A stretch of 64,000 nt of DNA. It comes from Bacteroides ndongoniae (GTDB taxonomy: Bacteria; Bacteroidota; Bacteroidia; Bacteroidales; Bacteroidaceae). Positions 54,933 through 63,381 of this stretch are shown here, in pieces; the first letter of the stretch is position 1, and every line of letters starts with the position of its first letter. The DNA lies in NCBI RefSeq assembly GCF_900108345.1, contig NZ_FNVV01000013.1, positions 1,489,918-1,553,917 of the forward strand, in the 5' to 3' direction. A program made the position numbers and the translations under genes. Under the pieces are notes generated by a model. That model was not told the DNA's origin and searched no databases. It was given only the letters and a program-made list of their open reading frames with translations.

Positions 54933-56462
54933 ATGGCACAGAAGACATCCATTAACATCAAGCCGTGCAACATCGGCAGCAGCGAAGCGCATAACAAGCG
55001 GACAGCGGAATACCTCGCCAATATCCGCAGGGAGAAGTTCTACATCCGTACCGACCTCATGGCAGGAAACGAGACATGGGTATCACCTGATTTCGGCGAA
55101 GCCACGCTCACCGACCGCTACAATCAGATAGCCGCTATGGTTAAGGAAAAGACAGGACGGGCGATGCAGACCAAAGACCGGGAACGGGTGAACAAGAAGA
55201 CGGGCAAGGTGACCATCGTCCGTGGCAGCACTCCGCTCAAGGAGGGTGTGGTCGTCATCAAGGATGACACAACGATGGAGCAGTTACGGAAGTTCTGTGA
55301 GGTGTGTAGGCAGCGTTGGGGAATCACAGCCCTACAGGTGTTCATCCACCGTGACGAGGGGCATTACGGAATACCCGGCGACAATGCCACATGGAAACCC
55401 AACCTACACGCCCATATCGTATGGGACTGGATGAACCACGATACGGGCAAATCCTGCAAACTGGACGAGAAAGCCATGAGCGAGATGCAAACGGTTCTGG
55501 CTGAGTGTCTGGAAATGGAAAGAGGCACCTCAAAGGAGGTGACGGGAAAGGAACATCTGGAGCGCACGGACTTCATCATCGCCAAACAGAAACAGGAAGC
55601 GGAACAGGCGAAAGCCGCAAGGCAAGCCGCCATCGCCGCCAAGGAGGAAGCCGAAGCGGAACTCATGTCTGTGGAGAACGAGAACAAGGCGAAAGAACAG
55701 TACCGTCTTGCCCTCGACAGCGAGATTGCCGAAAAGGAGAAGCAGTTGAAAGACGAGCGAAAGGCGAAAGTGGACAGCATACTGGACAGCGTTGGCAACC
55801 TTGTGGGGGTCGGCAAGTCCGCAGCGGTCGAAAAGGAAAACGCCAAACTCAAAGCCGAGAACGAACGCATGAAGAAAGCCTTTGCCGAAGCTGTAAAGGA
55901 CAAGGCGGAAGAACGGACAAAGGCATTGGTCGCAGAAAAACAGAAAGCCGAAACGGAGCGTGACAGGGCTTTGGTGCAGAGCCGTTCATTTGCCATTGAA
56001 AGGAACAAGGCGGTACGGCAGCTTCAGGAGCAAAAGGACGGCGAGCGGCAGCGCATCAGCCAAGCGGTGAGCCAAGCCACGGTGGAGAAAGACAAGACTA
56101 TCCGCCTGTTGCAGAGTACGCTGAAAGCGAGCAGGCATATCCTAAGCCTGTTTGCGGATATGCTCTACAAGGCAAGCGAGGTGTTCAAAAGAGCCATCGA
56201 TGCGATTATCCATTTCGGCACGGAGCGGCACAAGTCATTCTTCGCCCCGTCTGAAGCCGCCGACATCAAGAGCGTGATGCAGGAGTACGGGGAAACAACC
56301 GAACAGCAGAACGCGGTCGGAGCATGGCTCTGTGACTATGCGGAAAGCCGACAGCCGTTTGACGAAATAAAACATCGCCATACACTCAAAGAGGTTGGTG
56401 ATGTGGCAGAAGGTAAGTATGATTGGAAAATAGAGAGTATACAACAAAGATTACAAAGATGA
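54933..56462 (+). CDS. MobV family relaxase
   Basis: Nicks oriT and pilots the strand during mobilisation. From ATG 54933 the 509-residue protein starts MAQKTSINIKPCNIGSSEAH, as in other Bacteroides MobV proteins; an in-frame ATG at 54897 would add 12 residues. The metal-binding histidines are in VFIHRDEGHYG and PNLHAHIVWDW (HxH), near residues 140 and 163. Residues 215-420 form a long Lys/Glu/Ala coiled coil. No coupling protein or type IV secretion genes are near, so transfer must depend on a helper. Confidence 0.93.
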   Translation: MAQKTSINIKPCNIGSSEAHNKRTAEYLANIRREKFYIRTDLMAGNETWVSPDFGEATLTDRYNQIAAMVKEKTGRAMQTKDRERVNKKTGKVTIVRGSTPLKEGVVVIKDDTTMEQLRKFCEVCRQRWGITALQVFIHRDEGHYGIPGDNATWKPNLHAHIVWDWMNHDTGKSCKLDEKAMSEMQTVLAECLEMERGTSKEVTGKEHLERTDFIIAKQKQEAEQAKAARQAAIAAKEEAEAELMSVENENKAKEQYRLALDSEIAEKEKQLKDERKAKVDSILDSVGNLVGVGKSAAVEKENAKLKAENERMKKAFAEAVKDKAEERTKALVAEKQKAETERDRALVQSRSFAIERNKAVRQLQEQKDGERQRISQAVSQATVEKDKTIRLLQSTLKASRHILSLFADMLYKASEVFKRAIDAIIHFGTERHKSFFAPSEAADIKSVMQEYGETTEQQNAVGAWLCDYAESRQPFDEIKHRHTLKEVGDVAEGKYDWKIESIQQRLQR

Positions 56463-56470
56463 TATTGGAT

Positions 56471-57039
56471 CTAAATATCATCCAAATCGCTTTGAATTTT
56501 GGCTTCTACATTTTGAGAATCACGATAGCGAATCAGCACCATACCTTCGTAAACCCCAGAGGATTTTTCAATTGAAAGTTGTATATCTCCACCTGTCACT
56601 TCCCATGCACTACCATATACAACTGTTCCTTGATGGACTTCTGCCATTAAAGCAGTATTGGAATCAGAAAGGGCTGGATTTTTTTCTTTTGAGATAGACG
56701 GCTTACCATATTTGCGAGTATACAAATCTTTATAGTAGTCATAGGTGTTAACGAGAGTGTTCCATTCTCCGCTCGGTTCAAACAACACAACTACAGCAAA
56801 AACATTTTTCCCATCGTCTGTAGCAGTTACACCTACAGTCGCTTCACGGCCAGTAAAATCCCCTGTAAACAAAGAGATATTGTTTTCCTGCCCGATAGAA
56901 GTAAATCCTTTGGTTTTTAGTTTTTACAAAACTCGGTCATGCTTCCTTCAATAGGAATCCCTTTGAATGAAAGGTGTTCTTGTGCCATGATGTTAATGAC
57001 AGCTAAGAATACGGCTAAAGAGGCTAGAATCTTTTTCAT
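56471..57039 (-). pseudogene. Secreted protein of unknown function, frameshifted
   Basis: Start 57039, signal peptide MKKILASLAVFLAVINIMAQ, then HLSFKGIPIEGSMTEFCKN and a stop TAA at 56919. Homologous-looking sequence resumes one frame over (KTKGFTSIGQENN, then LFTGDFTGREATVGVTATDD) and runs to 56471. Insertion of one base (AAC-TTA-AAA instead of AAC-TAA-AAA) would restore a 189-residue protein. The break is in an A/T run, so a sequencing error is possible. Lies on the opposite strand to the relaxase, whose stop is 9 bases away. Confidence 0.75.
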
Positions 57040-57104
57040 AATTTATGATGGTTGATTTGTTATAGTTACAAATTTACTCATTTTTAGCAATATAGCAAAT
57101 TATT

Positions 57105-58142
57105 TTAGCAATAATCGTCAATTCCATCTTCACCATCCCATTCTAAACCTTGGGCTAATGTAAAAGCCTTTCGTGCGCCCTGTTCCTCAAAGAATGTTTG
57201 TCCCTCGTGAATATATTTATCACCTTCAAATGACACAGTAATCAAAGAGAATTTCTTGATGCCATCATCTGCATGGGTTTTGATTAAAAGGGAGTCCCCT
57301 TTCAAGGCGAAATCGTCAATATAATGAGTGGAAAATTCATTCTTGGTAACGATAGCCCCTTTTTTAAGCATCTTGGAATATGTTTCCAATGGTTCTTCAT
57401 CCCAACGAATTGGGCATAGCGGAAATTCTGTCGGTGTACGCCAATACTTTTGCATCGCAGTCGGTGATAGCGATTCAGTCAGAATGTCTTGCTTGTATTC
57501 TACGGCAGAGAATTCTGATTGGCTACTGGGTACAGAACTGTATTTAGAAAATGGCTCAATGTGTTCGTGGCGTTTGGTCGGTGCATAAATCCACTCGCCC
57601 ATAGTACCATTGCTTGTGTTTGTTGGGGCAGATGGTGTTTCCGCCCATAATTTCAAGCGTTCATATGAAGCCTTTGCTTCCTCGGCGGAAACAGTCCGCA
57701 TCCATGCAAAGTTTGGGTTGTCATTGGCAAATTCCTGTATGATTGAAGGGTCGTTTATGAATGCTTCAATACTCCCACATAGAAACTCTATTCTCTTTCT
57801 TGTAATAGGATTTAGCAAAACATTTTCCAACTTTGTTAACCACCTTAGATTTTGAGGGCGATTGTTTCGTCTATTGGTGTCTATATGGTCAACAACATGT
57901 TGGGGTGTAGGTGGCTCCCCTAAGAAAGCATAGGCAACAATGCGATGTACTCTTTCGCCGCCAATAATCATATATCCAGTTTGTTCATTAGCTTTTCCGA
58001 ATGTCCAAATATCATCTTCTTTCCTCACTCTTTTACCTATGCGAGAATGGCGCAATACCGCCCCATTGTCACGGACAGAGTAGGTTTCACCTTTGTAGAT
58101 GCAATCCTTAACCTCCTTATAATCATCCAATAAATTTCTCAT
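57105..58142 (-). CDS. HNH endonuclease domain protein
   Basis: A 345-residue protein. The first 110 residues hold an HNH nuclease of the phage/homing type: VHRIVAYAFLGEPPTPQHVVDHIDTNRRNN, with the HIDTNRRNNRPQNLRWLT core (His, Asn, Asn visible). The remaining 230 residues have no domain I recognise; they include a Trp/Asp/Glu-rich tail (LEWDGEDGIDDYC). It begins two bases after the stop of the HTH gene, so the pair is one operon. It may be a defence or selfish nuclease. No homing target is visible. Confidence 0.85.
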   Translation of the reverse strand: MRNLLDDYKEVKDCIYKGETYSVRDNGAVLRHSRIGKRVRKEDDIWTFGKANEQTGYMIIGGERVHRIVAYAFLGEPPTPQHVVDHIDTNRRNNRPQNLRWLTKLENVLLNPITRKRIEFLCGSIEAFINDPSIIQEFANDNPNFAWMRTVSAEEAKASYERLKLWAETPSAPTNTSNGTMGEWIYAPTKRHEHIEPFSKYSSVPSSQSEFSAVEYKQDILTESLSPTAMQKYWRTPTEFPLCPIRWDEEPLETYSKMLKKGAIVTKNEFSTHYIDDFALKGDSLLIKTHADDGIKKFSLITVSFEGDKYIHEGQTFFEEQGARKAFTLAQGLEWDGEDGIDDYC

Positions 58143-58144
58143 TA

Positions 58145-58771
58145 TTACCTCCGTCCAAATATGTCATAGGTTTCAAAAGCTAACAGCAAAACTTTTCTCC
58201 ATTCGTCTTGTGTCTTGTAATCCAGCTTTACATTTACACAGACTGACCCATAGACGACATTAGTGCAGACTTCGACTTCACAGTTATTCGTGCTGTCGTG
58301 GACTACTCCAATAGGAAGCGCAAGGTTGTTGCCGATTCGCTCTTGGAGAGTGTCTCCGATGGTGAAAGTTATGAAATAGTCGGGCAATCCAAAATCTGGT
58401 GTAGCACAATCTTCATAGCCAGAATCGTCCAATTTACAGAAGATAATTGTAGACGTTTTTCCCAATTCTCGCAATATATTCGGTACGACCTCAAAGAATT
58501 GTGATACTGCCTTTTGCTTTTTTACATCAGCCCCACTCATTTCTTCTTCATTTATCAATTCAAGGTCATCGGCAAGCTCTTTGAAAAAGTTCCGCCTTAA
58601 AACCTTTGATATTTGTTTAAGCTGTACGATGTCAATTTTGCTGCGCTTGAATATGTCATACACATTGTTCCTTTGGCAGCAAATCAATCGTGCAAACTCT
58701 GTGATTGGAATTTGCTGTTTCCTCACCTCCTTTTCGATGAGTTTGCCAATGGTTAATTTTTCGCTTTCCAT
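58145..58771 (-). CDS. HTH regulator-like protein paired with the HNH gene
   Basis: A 208-residue protein. Residues 8-60 look like a helix-turn-helix of the XRE type (GKLIEKEVRKQQIPITEFAR, then LICCQRNNVYDIFKR). The rest, about 120 residues, is a predicted alpha/beta domain of unknown function (DYFITFTIGDTLQERIGNNL, CTNVVYGSVCVNVKLDYKTQ). Expressed from its own promoter and followed by the HNH gene in a tight pair. It may repress the pair or sense a signal through the second domain. Confidence 0.75.
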   Translation of the reverse strand: MESEKLTIGKLIEKEVRKQQIPITEFARLICCQRNNVYDIFKRSKIDIVQLKQISKVLRRNFFKELADDLELINEEEMSGADVKKQKAVSQFFEVVPNILRELGKTSTIIFCKLDDSGYEDCATPDFGLPDYFITFTIGDTLQERIGNNLALPIGVVHDSTNNCEVEVCTNVVYGSVCVNVKLDYKTQDEWRKVLLLAFETYDIFGRR

Positions 58772-58792
58772 ATTGCATAATATTTATGGATA

Positions 58793-58800
58793 CAAAGTTA
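58793..58800 (-). promoter_or_regulatory. Promoter element of the HTH-HNH pair
   Basis: TAACTTTG on the minus strand, 22 bases before the HTH gene. A TTTG (58820-58817) lies 16 bases upstream, a shorter spacing than usual. Confidence 0.55.
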
Positions 58801-59042
58801 CAGAACAAAATATACGCAAAGAAAAAATAGGTGTATCATGTTATTGTGCATAATGTATTAATTTCAAGAATACTCAATAATTTCCCGACAAGTTATTGCG
58901 GTCTCATCTTATCCCTTACACGAATAATCGCAATGATTTATTTAAAGGCCAGATTTAGCCACTCTTTCTATTTAAAAATCTATAAAAACTCTCTGTAATT
59001 TCATGGAATTGCAAAAGGCCATTATTACAGAGTTTCGCCTCA

Positions 59043-59063
59043 AAAAGGTCACCTGAAGGTCAC
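59043..59063 (+). repeat. Element end repeat, right copy (GGTCACCTGAAGGTCAC)
   Basis: Identical over 21 bases and in the same orientation to 47174-47194. It lies 85 bases inside the right core. The stretch between 58801 and this repeat is AT-rich and shows no gene. Confidence 0.75.
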
Positions 59064-59076
59064 TGTATATAAGAAA

Positions 59077-59104
59077 AAGCACTTACAAATATTTGTAAGT
59101 GCTT
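59077..59104 (-). terminator. 28-bp perfect palindrome behind the tRNA fragment
   Basis: A perfect 14+14 palindrome (half-site AAGCACTTACAAAT) followed on the minus strand by TTTTTCTT. Placed 10 bases behind the tRNA 3' end, it looks like a tRNA terminator carried by the element so that the gene it enters keeps a terminator. Confidence 0.75.
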
Positions 59105-59114
59105 GATTCTTAAT

Positions 59115-59159
59115 GTGGACCAGCCAGGGCTTGAACCTGGGACCTCCGGATTATGAGTC
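59115..59159 (-). other. tRNA (anticodon CAT) 3' fragment at element end
   Basis: Reading the minus strand from 59159: the anticodon loop CTCATAA (anticodon CAT), stem strand TCCGG, variable loop AGGTC, a perfect T arm (CCAGG-TTCAAGC-CCTGG) and the acceptor strand CTGGTCC-A. The 5' half is missing; upstream sequence is lipocalin coding DNA and does not complete the anticodon stem. So it is not a working tRNA but the piece of the original target gene that the element carries to rebuild the tRNA upon integration. Confidence 0.9.
59148..59159 (+). other. Right attachment site core (attR)
   Basis: GGATTATGAGTC, identical to 47049-47060; its complement GACTCATAATCC is the anticodon loop of the tRNA fragment plus flanks. 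After it the lipocalin frame resumes with GTGAGGCG. Confidence 0.9.
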
Positions 59160-59266
59160 GTGAGGCGACTTTACCAGATAATGTACTTCAAGAACTTCTT
59201 GACAAACTCCGTCGGCGTGGTTACGATACGGATAGGCTGGTGTTCAATGACTTTTCTGTAAAGTGA
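59160..59266 (+). pseudogene. Lipocalin gene, 3' part
   Basis: Encodes the C-terminus REATLPDNVLQELLDKLRRR then GYDTDRLVFNDFSVK and a stop at 59266, matching the C-terminal helix and the GYDT motif of Blc-type lipocalins. Without promoter or start codon it is not expressed as a lipocalin. Joined to 47060 it completes the 175-residue protein in frame. Confidence 0.92.
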
Positions 59267-59336
59267 GTGTGAGGAGGAAAGTATATTAGCTATCAATTTT
59301 CCGCCCGAGTGGAGAATATCCAAATTCTATAATCTG

Positions 59337-59344
59337 TATCTTTG
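59337..59344 (+). promoter_or_regulatory. Promoter element of the AEC transporter gene
   Basis: TATCTTTG, a full TAnnTTTG match, 29 bases before the start at 59374. Confidence 0.55.
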
Positions 59345-59373
59345 CGCCAGTTTTTTAGGAGGTAAAAAGATTT

Positions 59374-60281
59374 ATGGATGCAATAGTAACGCAGATGATT
59401 ATCTTGTTCGTACTGGTAGTCGTCGGCTATTATCTGAGTAAAAAGAAGATGATGGATGCGGATTTTGACCGCAAGCTTTCGGGATTGGTTATTAATGTAA
59501 CGTGTCCTTGCCTGATACTTTCATCGGTGATGGGCGATACGCTTCCTGACAAAACATTCATCGTTCCCTTGCTTCTCGTGGGGTTTGCCACTTATGTGGT
59601 GTTGATAGGTGCGGCTTTTCTGCTTCCTCGTTATTTGCCTGTCAAGGCGGCCGACCGTGGAATTTATAGCTTTATGTTGGCTTTCGGTAATGTTGGTTTT
59701 ATCGGTTATCCCATTGTTGCTTCTATTTTCGGACCGAATGCAGTATTCTATGCCAGTATCCTTAATTTTCCAAGCACTTTGCTGATTTTTGTTTTTGCAC
59801 CTTTTTTATTTCGGGTGACCAGGGCAATATGCGTTTCAATTGGCATACTCTTTATTGTCCGGCTATGATTGCTTCGTACCTTTCTATCCTTGTTGTACTG
59901 ACGGGATGGGTGCCTCCCCGTGTTGTCAGCACACCTTTTGTATTATTGGGCAATGTAACCGTACCTGCAGCCTTGCTCATCATAGGGTCGTCGATAGCTC
60001 GGGTACCTGTCCTTCGGATGTTCGGTAATGTAGCCATTTACCTTATGTCGGCTTTGCGTTTGATGCTAATTCCTCTGTTCATCTTATACATATCACGCCT
60101 TTGCAGTGTCGACAATACTATTGCCAATATTAATGTGGTGCTGGCAGCTATGCCTGTGGCTTCGTATGGAACACTGTTTTGTATTCAATATGCTAAAGGG
60201 GAGGTTATTATGGCCGAGGGAACTTTTATTACAACTTTGCTTTCGGTGTTGACCATTCCTTTGCTGACATTGTTCTTGTAG
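59374..60281 (+). pseudogene. AEC family transporter, one-base frameshift
   Basis: A membrane carrier of the auxin-efflux/malate-permease type. Frame one (59374 to about 59800) has FVLVVVGYYLSKKKMMDADF, NVTCPCLILSS and FMLAFGNVGFIGYPIVASIF. The second half continues in another frame with GDQGNMRFNWHTLYCPAMIA and helices to the stop at 60281. Adding one T to the run of six at 59802-59807 gives a continuous 302-residue protein of normal length. Either a real inactivating (or phase-variable) change or a homopolymer error. Confidence 0.85.
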
Positions 60282-60318
60282 AAGTAGTCTATTTATTGGT
60301 TTGTTTGACTTTTGGGAA

Positions 60319-60987
60319 CTATTTCAACAAGAAGTCGTACACTTTTGGTGAAGTTTCAGGCAATATTTTTTTTAACTGGATAAGCATTCGTTGGCGTGAT
60401 TCCTGTGGGGTGCGTTTGGGGTGGCAAGCTTCTCGTCCGAAGAGTGCTTCGGGAGTGGTTAAGAGCGACCATCCCCAGCCGTATTCGTGTCCGTGGCGGT
60501 CGCGAGGATAGATGAAGTCTTGTGTAACGATGTATCCGCCCATTTCCAGGCGAGTGAGATAAGCATCGAATCGGCTTCGCATTTTAGTTCCAGTGAAGCC
60601 ACATGCAGCGCGAAGTTCACGGGTGATAAGGCTTCCTTCTGTTTTTAAAACATCAAGAATAGCTTCTTCGATGCTTCCCTCTTCGGGGGAAGGGAAAACG
60701 CTTCGACGGTAGTTGCAGAAGTCAGGCCACCATTCGCGACTGATAAAGGCAGCTTTACGATTGAAAAACTTACCGTATGCACAACCACTTTCCTGCAGGA
60801 TAGCACCTTTCCATTCCCACAGCGGCCATTCCCATCCGCCATCGGGCAGGCGGGTATACTGGCAATTTTCATCTGTTATTTCTTCGGCCGACCATCCAGG
60901 AATGCCCATGCGTAATAGTGGCAGAAATCCGATGTGGTTGATATAGTCAATCAATTCGGGGCAAGAATGCAATGTTCCTTTTTCCAT
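60319..60987 (-). CDS. AlkZ-related (YcaQ-like) protein
   Basis: A 222-residue protein with Trp/Gly-rich N-terminal part (LPDGGWEWPLWEWKGAILQE) and a winged-helix-like middle (EEAILDVLKTEGSLITRELR). It resembles the short proteins called AlkZ-related, which share part of the DNA glycosylase YcaQ/AlkZ fold but not its full length; the glycosylase QxQ-type catalytic motif is not evident. Function unknown. Single gene with a TATATTTG element at 61058-61065. Confidence 0.75.
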   Translation of the reverse strand: MEKGTLHSCPELIDYINHIGFLPLLRMGIPGWSAEEITDENCQYTRLPDGGWEWPLWEWKGAILQESGCAYGKFFNRKAAFISREWWPDFCNYRRSVFPSPEEGSIEEAILDVLKTEGSLITRELRAACGFTGTKMRSRFDAYLTRLEMGGYIVTQDFIYPRDRHGHEYGWGWSLLTTPEALFGREACHPKRTPQESRQRMLIQLKKILPETSPKVYDFLLK

Positions 60988-61057
60988 CTATAATATCTTT
61001 ATTTTCTGTTGCTTTTCTTAATACAATACAATACAATTTTTTATTGTAATCTTTTTC

Positions 61058-61065
61058 CAAATATA
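61058..61065 (-). promoter_or_regulatory. Promoter element of the AlkZ-related gene
   Basis: TATATTTG on the minus strand, a full match, 71 bases before the start codon. Between it and the start lies ATACAATACAATACAAT with a following ATTGTAAT, a small repeat and dyad in the leader. Confidence 0.5.
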
Positions 61066-62544
61066 TAAGTTTTTGAGGAATTTTGGTTGAAGAGGAGATG
61101 AAAATGTTTGGTCAATCGGAAACATGGTATATTGGGATCTTGTATTGTTTGTAATATTTCTTTGTCATTTTTAATGCTCTTGTTTTTATCGCATTGTTAT
61201 TATTCAGTGTTTGGTGGTGATTGATATTTGGATGCTTGATTTTTTTATAGTTAGGAAAAAGTTTTTTGCTAACTGGGAAAATTTTTGTGGCCAGTTATAA
61301 AATTTTCGAAAGAATAAAACGCATAGGAGTTTGGGGAATGAGGTGTGATCGTAGTGTACATTTTTTAACCATTTATGAATGGGGTATTCTGATTTTGCTC
61401 AATGGATATTAGTGGTCACTGTATCAGTGGGCTGAGTTATTGTTTTATTATTGAATTATTAATCTAATGGATTGTAAGTTATGTGTTTATGTATTTTGGT
61501 GTGCTACTTTTTATTGCTTTACAGGTTATTTTCTGCCGATGCAATATGTGTTATAAACTCATAATATGTTGATAATCAAATATGATTTTAGCGATTTTTC
61601 ATGCTGGGGGACAAACGAGGGACAAAAAAATGGAGACAATCTGCAAAGAAAACACTAATACAATTTCATTTTTGAAAAACGTGATTAAGGAGCCTATTAA
61701 ATCTCCTTTGTCCCTCGTGTCCCTCATGTTTTGAAGCGATGTATTTGCTCTTTATACCTCTTTTCTTTCGTCGCCTCTTCTAGATATAAGTTTAGTCTTG
61801 TTTATTGTATATCTACCAAAGTTCTAAACCAAACTATTTTGCTTTCCAAAAAAAGATAGATACTTGTATATTTTGACTGGAAACTGATATCAACCTTAGA
61901 GGTGAGTAATCTTTCTGTATGCCAATATTTTCTTTTGACTTATTCTCTTTTCGCCAGCCATAATTAATTTTTGTAATTCCTTCTGAGTTTTCTGTTGACG
62001 GCGTAAAATGTATGGATACTTGTAACTAATAGAATATCAAATACTTTGAATATACCTTCTTAGATAATGTTTATTCAAGTATGGATTGTAGTAATTTATA
62101 TCAGAAGAATTACTTTTGAATTTAATATTTATCCATCAATATATCATATAATTGCTGTATTTGCATATTATATGATATATTGAGCAGTATCGAAAATAAC
62201 AATCGGTACAAAGTCGCCAAGAAAGTTGGATCAGAAGATGCAGATTGTTGGAGGCAGGCCACAGTCTGCGCAGAAAATCTCAGTATTGCTCACTAATAGG
62301 GCAGATATTTTGCCGATATACCAATAAAGCTAAGGCATTGTATCCTTGGATTATTAATGTGATACTTCTGTCTTCCAATGAAGAGGAACTTCGTACAAGT
62401 ATGTAGGAACTAAGGCAGAAGACTAACCTAGATGAATATTTCATATACTGTCTTGATATACTCAAAAAGGAAATCCGCCTGTCTCTTACGGTCATTCGCA
62501 AAATGCAGGCGGAATAATGGAACATATATGTTCAGTCTATGGGG
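61066..62544. other. AT-rich gene-poor stretch with dyads
   Basis: No convincing gene in about 1.5 kb. It holds a hairpin of the AGTTAG type (61249-61274), a 12-bp dyad ACGAGGGACAAA/TTTGTCCCTCGT (61613-61624 area and 61709-61722 area), and a perfect 16-bp inverted repeat (62137-62152 with 62167-62182, half-site CAATATATCATATAAT). The last 350 bases may hold more remnants of the Abi-type DNA that follows, but no frame is intact. Confidence 0.5.
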
Positions 62545-63097
62545 CTATTCTTTCCACAGCGGTTCTTCTTGTCAGCTCGTAGGTAAACCAAACCTTGATG
62601 TCTATCATCGGAAAATCTGCCAATTGCTGTTGCAAGTGACCTTTCATATACTCTTTTGAAGTGCAGGATGGACTCCTCCTTTGAGCTTTTTAGTTCCTTG
62701 TCAACCAATGTCATGGTTCGGTTGAAATTGTCAGCATTCACAAACAAGCTGCCATCTGTCATCCAGAAGATATTGCCAGTTTCCTCGTCACGATGTTTGT
62801 CAATGCGCTGCGCAAGGCAATCTCTACTTTCTCTATATCGTTAAAGAGAAACAATCGCAATTTCTTATCGAAACGATATGGGTTAAGTGTGTCTTGAAAG
62901 GAGCCGTCTGCCTTGTATCGATGAAGCTCCTTGGGTATCTGCAGCATGGGATACAGATAGGCGCCAAGCCTGTAATAGCCAATGTTTCGGATATAATGCT
63001 CCGTCCGTTGGGAGTCCCTAACGTCCCAACCTCTGTTTTTCTGCAGGGTGGCAATCTCAATTGGGTATGTATAAACCTTGTCAGATTGAATGCCCAT
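62545..63097 (-). pseudogene. Abi_2 family abortive-infection gene, degraded
   Basis: Starting at 63097 the frame encodes MGIQSDKVYTYPIEIATLQK, GYYRLGAYLYPML and FLFNDIEKVEIALRSALTN, the N-terminal part of Abi_2 (AbiD/AbiF) proteins. One base is missing near 62787, after which EETGNIFWMTDGSLFVNADN continues. After HFKRVY the middle of the protein, with the usual RxxxxH region, is absent, and the frame jumps to a C-terminal piece (QQLADFPMIDI, FGLPTS, then a stop in place of Trp, QEEPLWKE) ending at 62545. So it has frameshifts, an internal deletion and a nonsense change. Confidence 0.8.
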
Positions 63098-63381
63098 AGG
63101 GTATAAAAATAAAACGCCCCCCAGATTTGAGCATCGTTGAGAGGCTTTGGAGGGTCTAATGTTGTAAAAGTACAACAACTATTTCATTCCGCCAATTTTT
63201 TGCGGATGTTTCTGTTGCATAGTTTGTCGTTACCAGTTTCCATTGGGGCTGGATTTTCCTGCTTTAGGGTAGGCAAAATAAGACAAAATGCAAATCACCA
63301 AGTGACATTGCATTCGGATGGCGGAAGCAGAACCGATTCGGCCGATTCCCTGTCCGCGTTTGGTTTATTATGCAGGTCGCT

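Larger units (their letters stand above)
47061..59159. mobile_element. 12.1 kb integrated mobilizable element in the lipocalin gene
   Basis: Bounded by 12-bp direct repeats (47049-47060 and 59148-59159). It encodes a tyrosine integrase at the left end reading inward, an excisionase-like HTH protein, a primase-helicase, two small conserved plasmid-type proteins, a probable oriT and a MobV relaxase, so it can be mobilised by a helper but carries no visible conjugation machinery of its own. Cargo is an AAA/DUF4143 ATPase with two unknown proteins, a secreted protein and an HTH-HNH pair. Both ends carry GGTCACCTGAAGGTCAC, a likely integrase arm site. Base composition shifts within it: the 53500-56460 part is clearly more GC-rich than the flanking cargo, suggesting a mosaic. 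Confidence 0.93.

Noticed and set aside
59115..59159. A functional tRNA gene
   Set aside because: Only the 3' half is present; the sequence on the 5' side is lipocalin coding DNA and cannot form the D arm, the anticodon stem or the acceptor stem.
62280..62525. An 81-codon minus-strand frame
   Set aside because: No recognisable domain, and it lies behind the degraded Abi_2 gene; probably remnant DNA.
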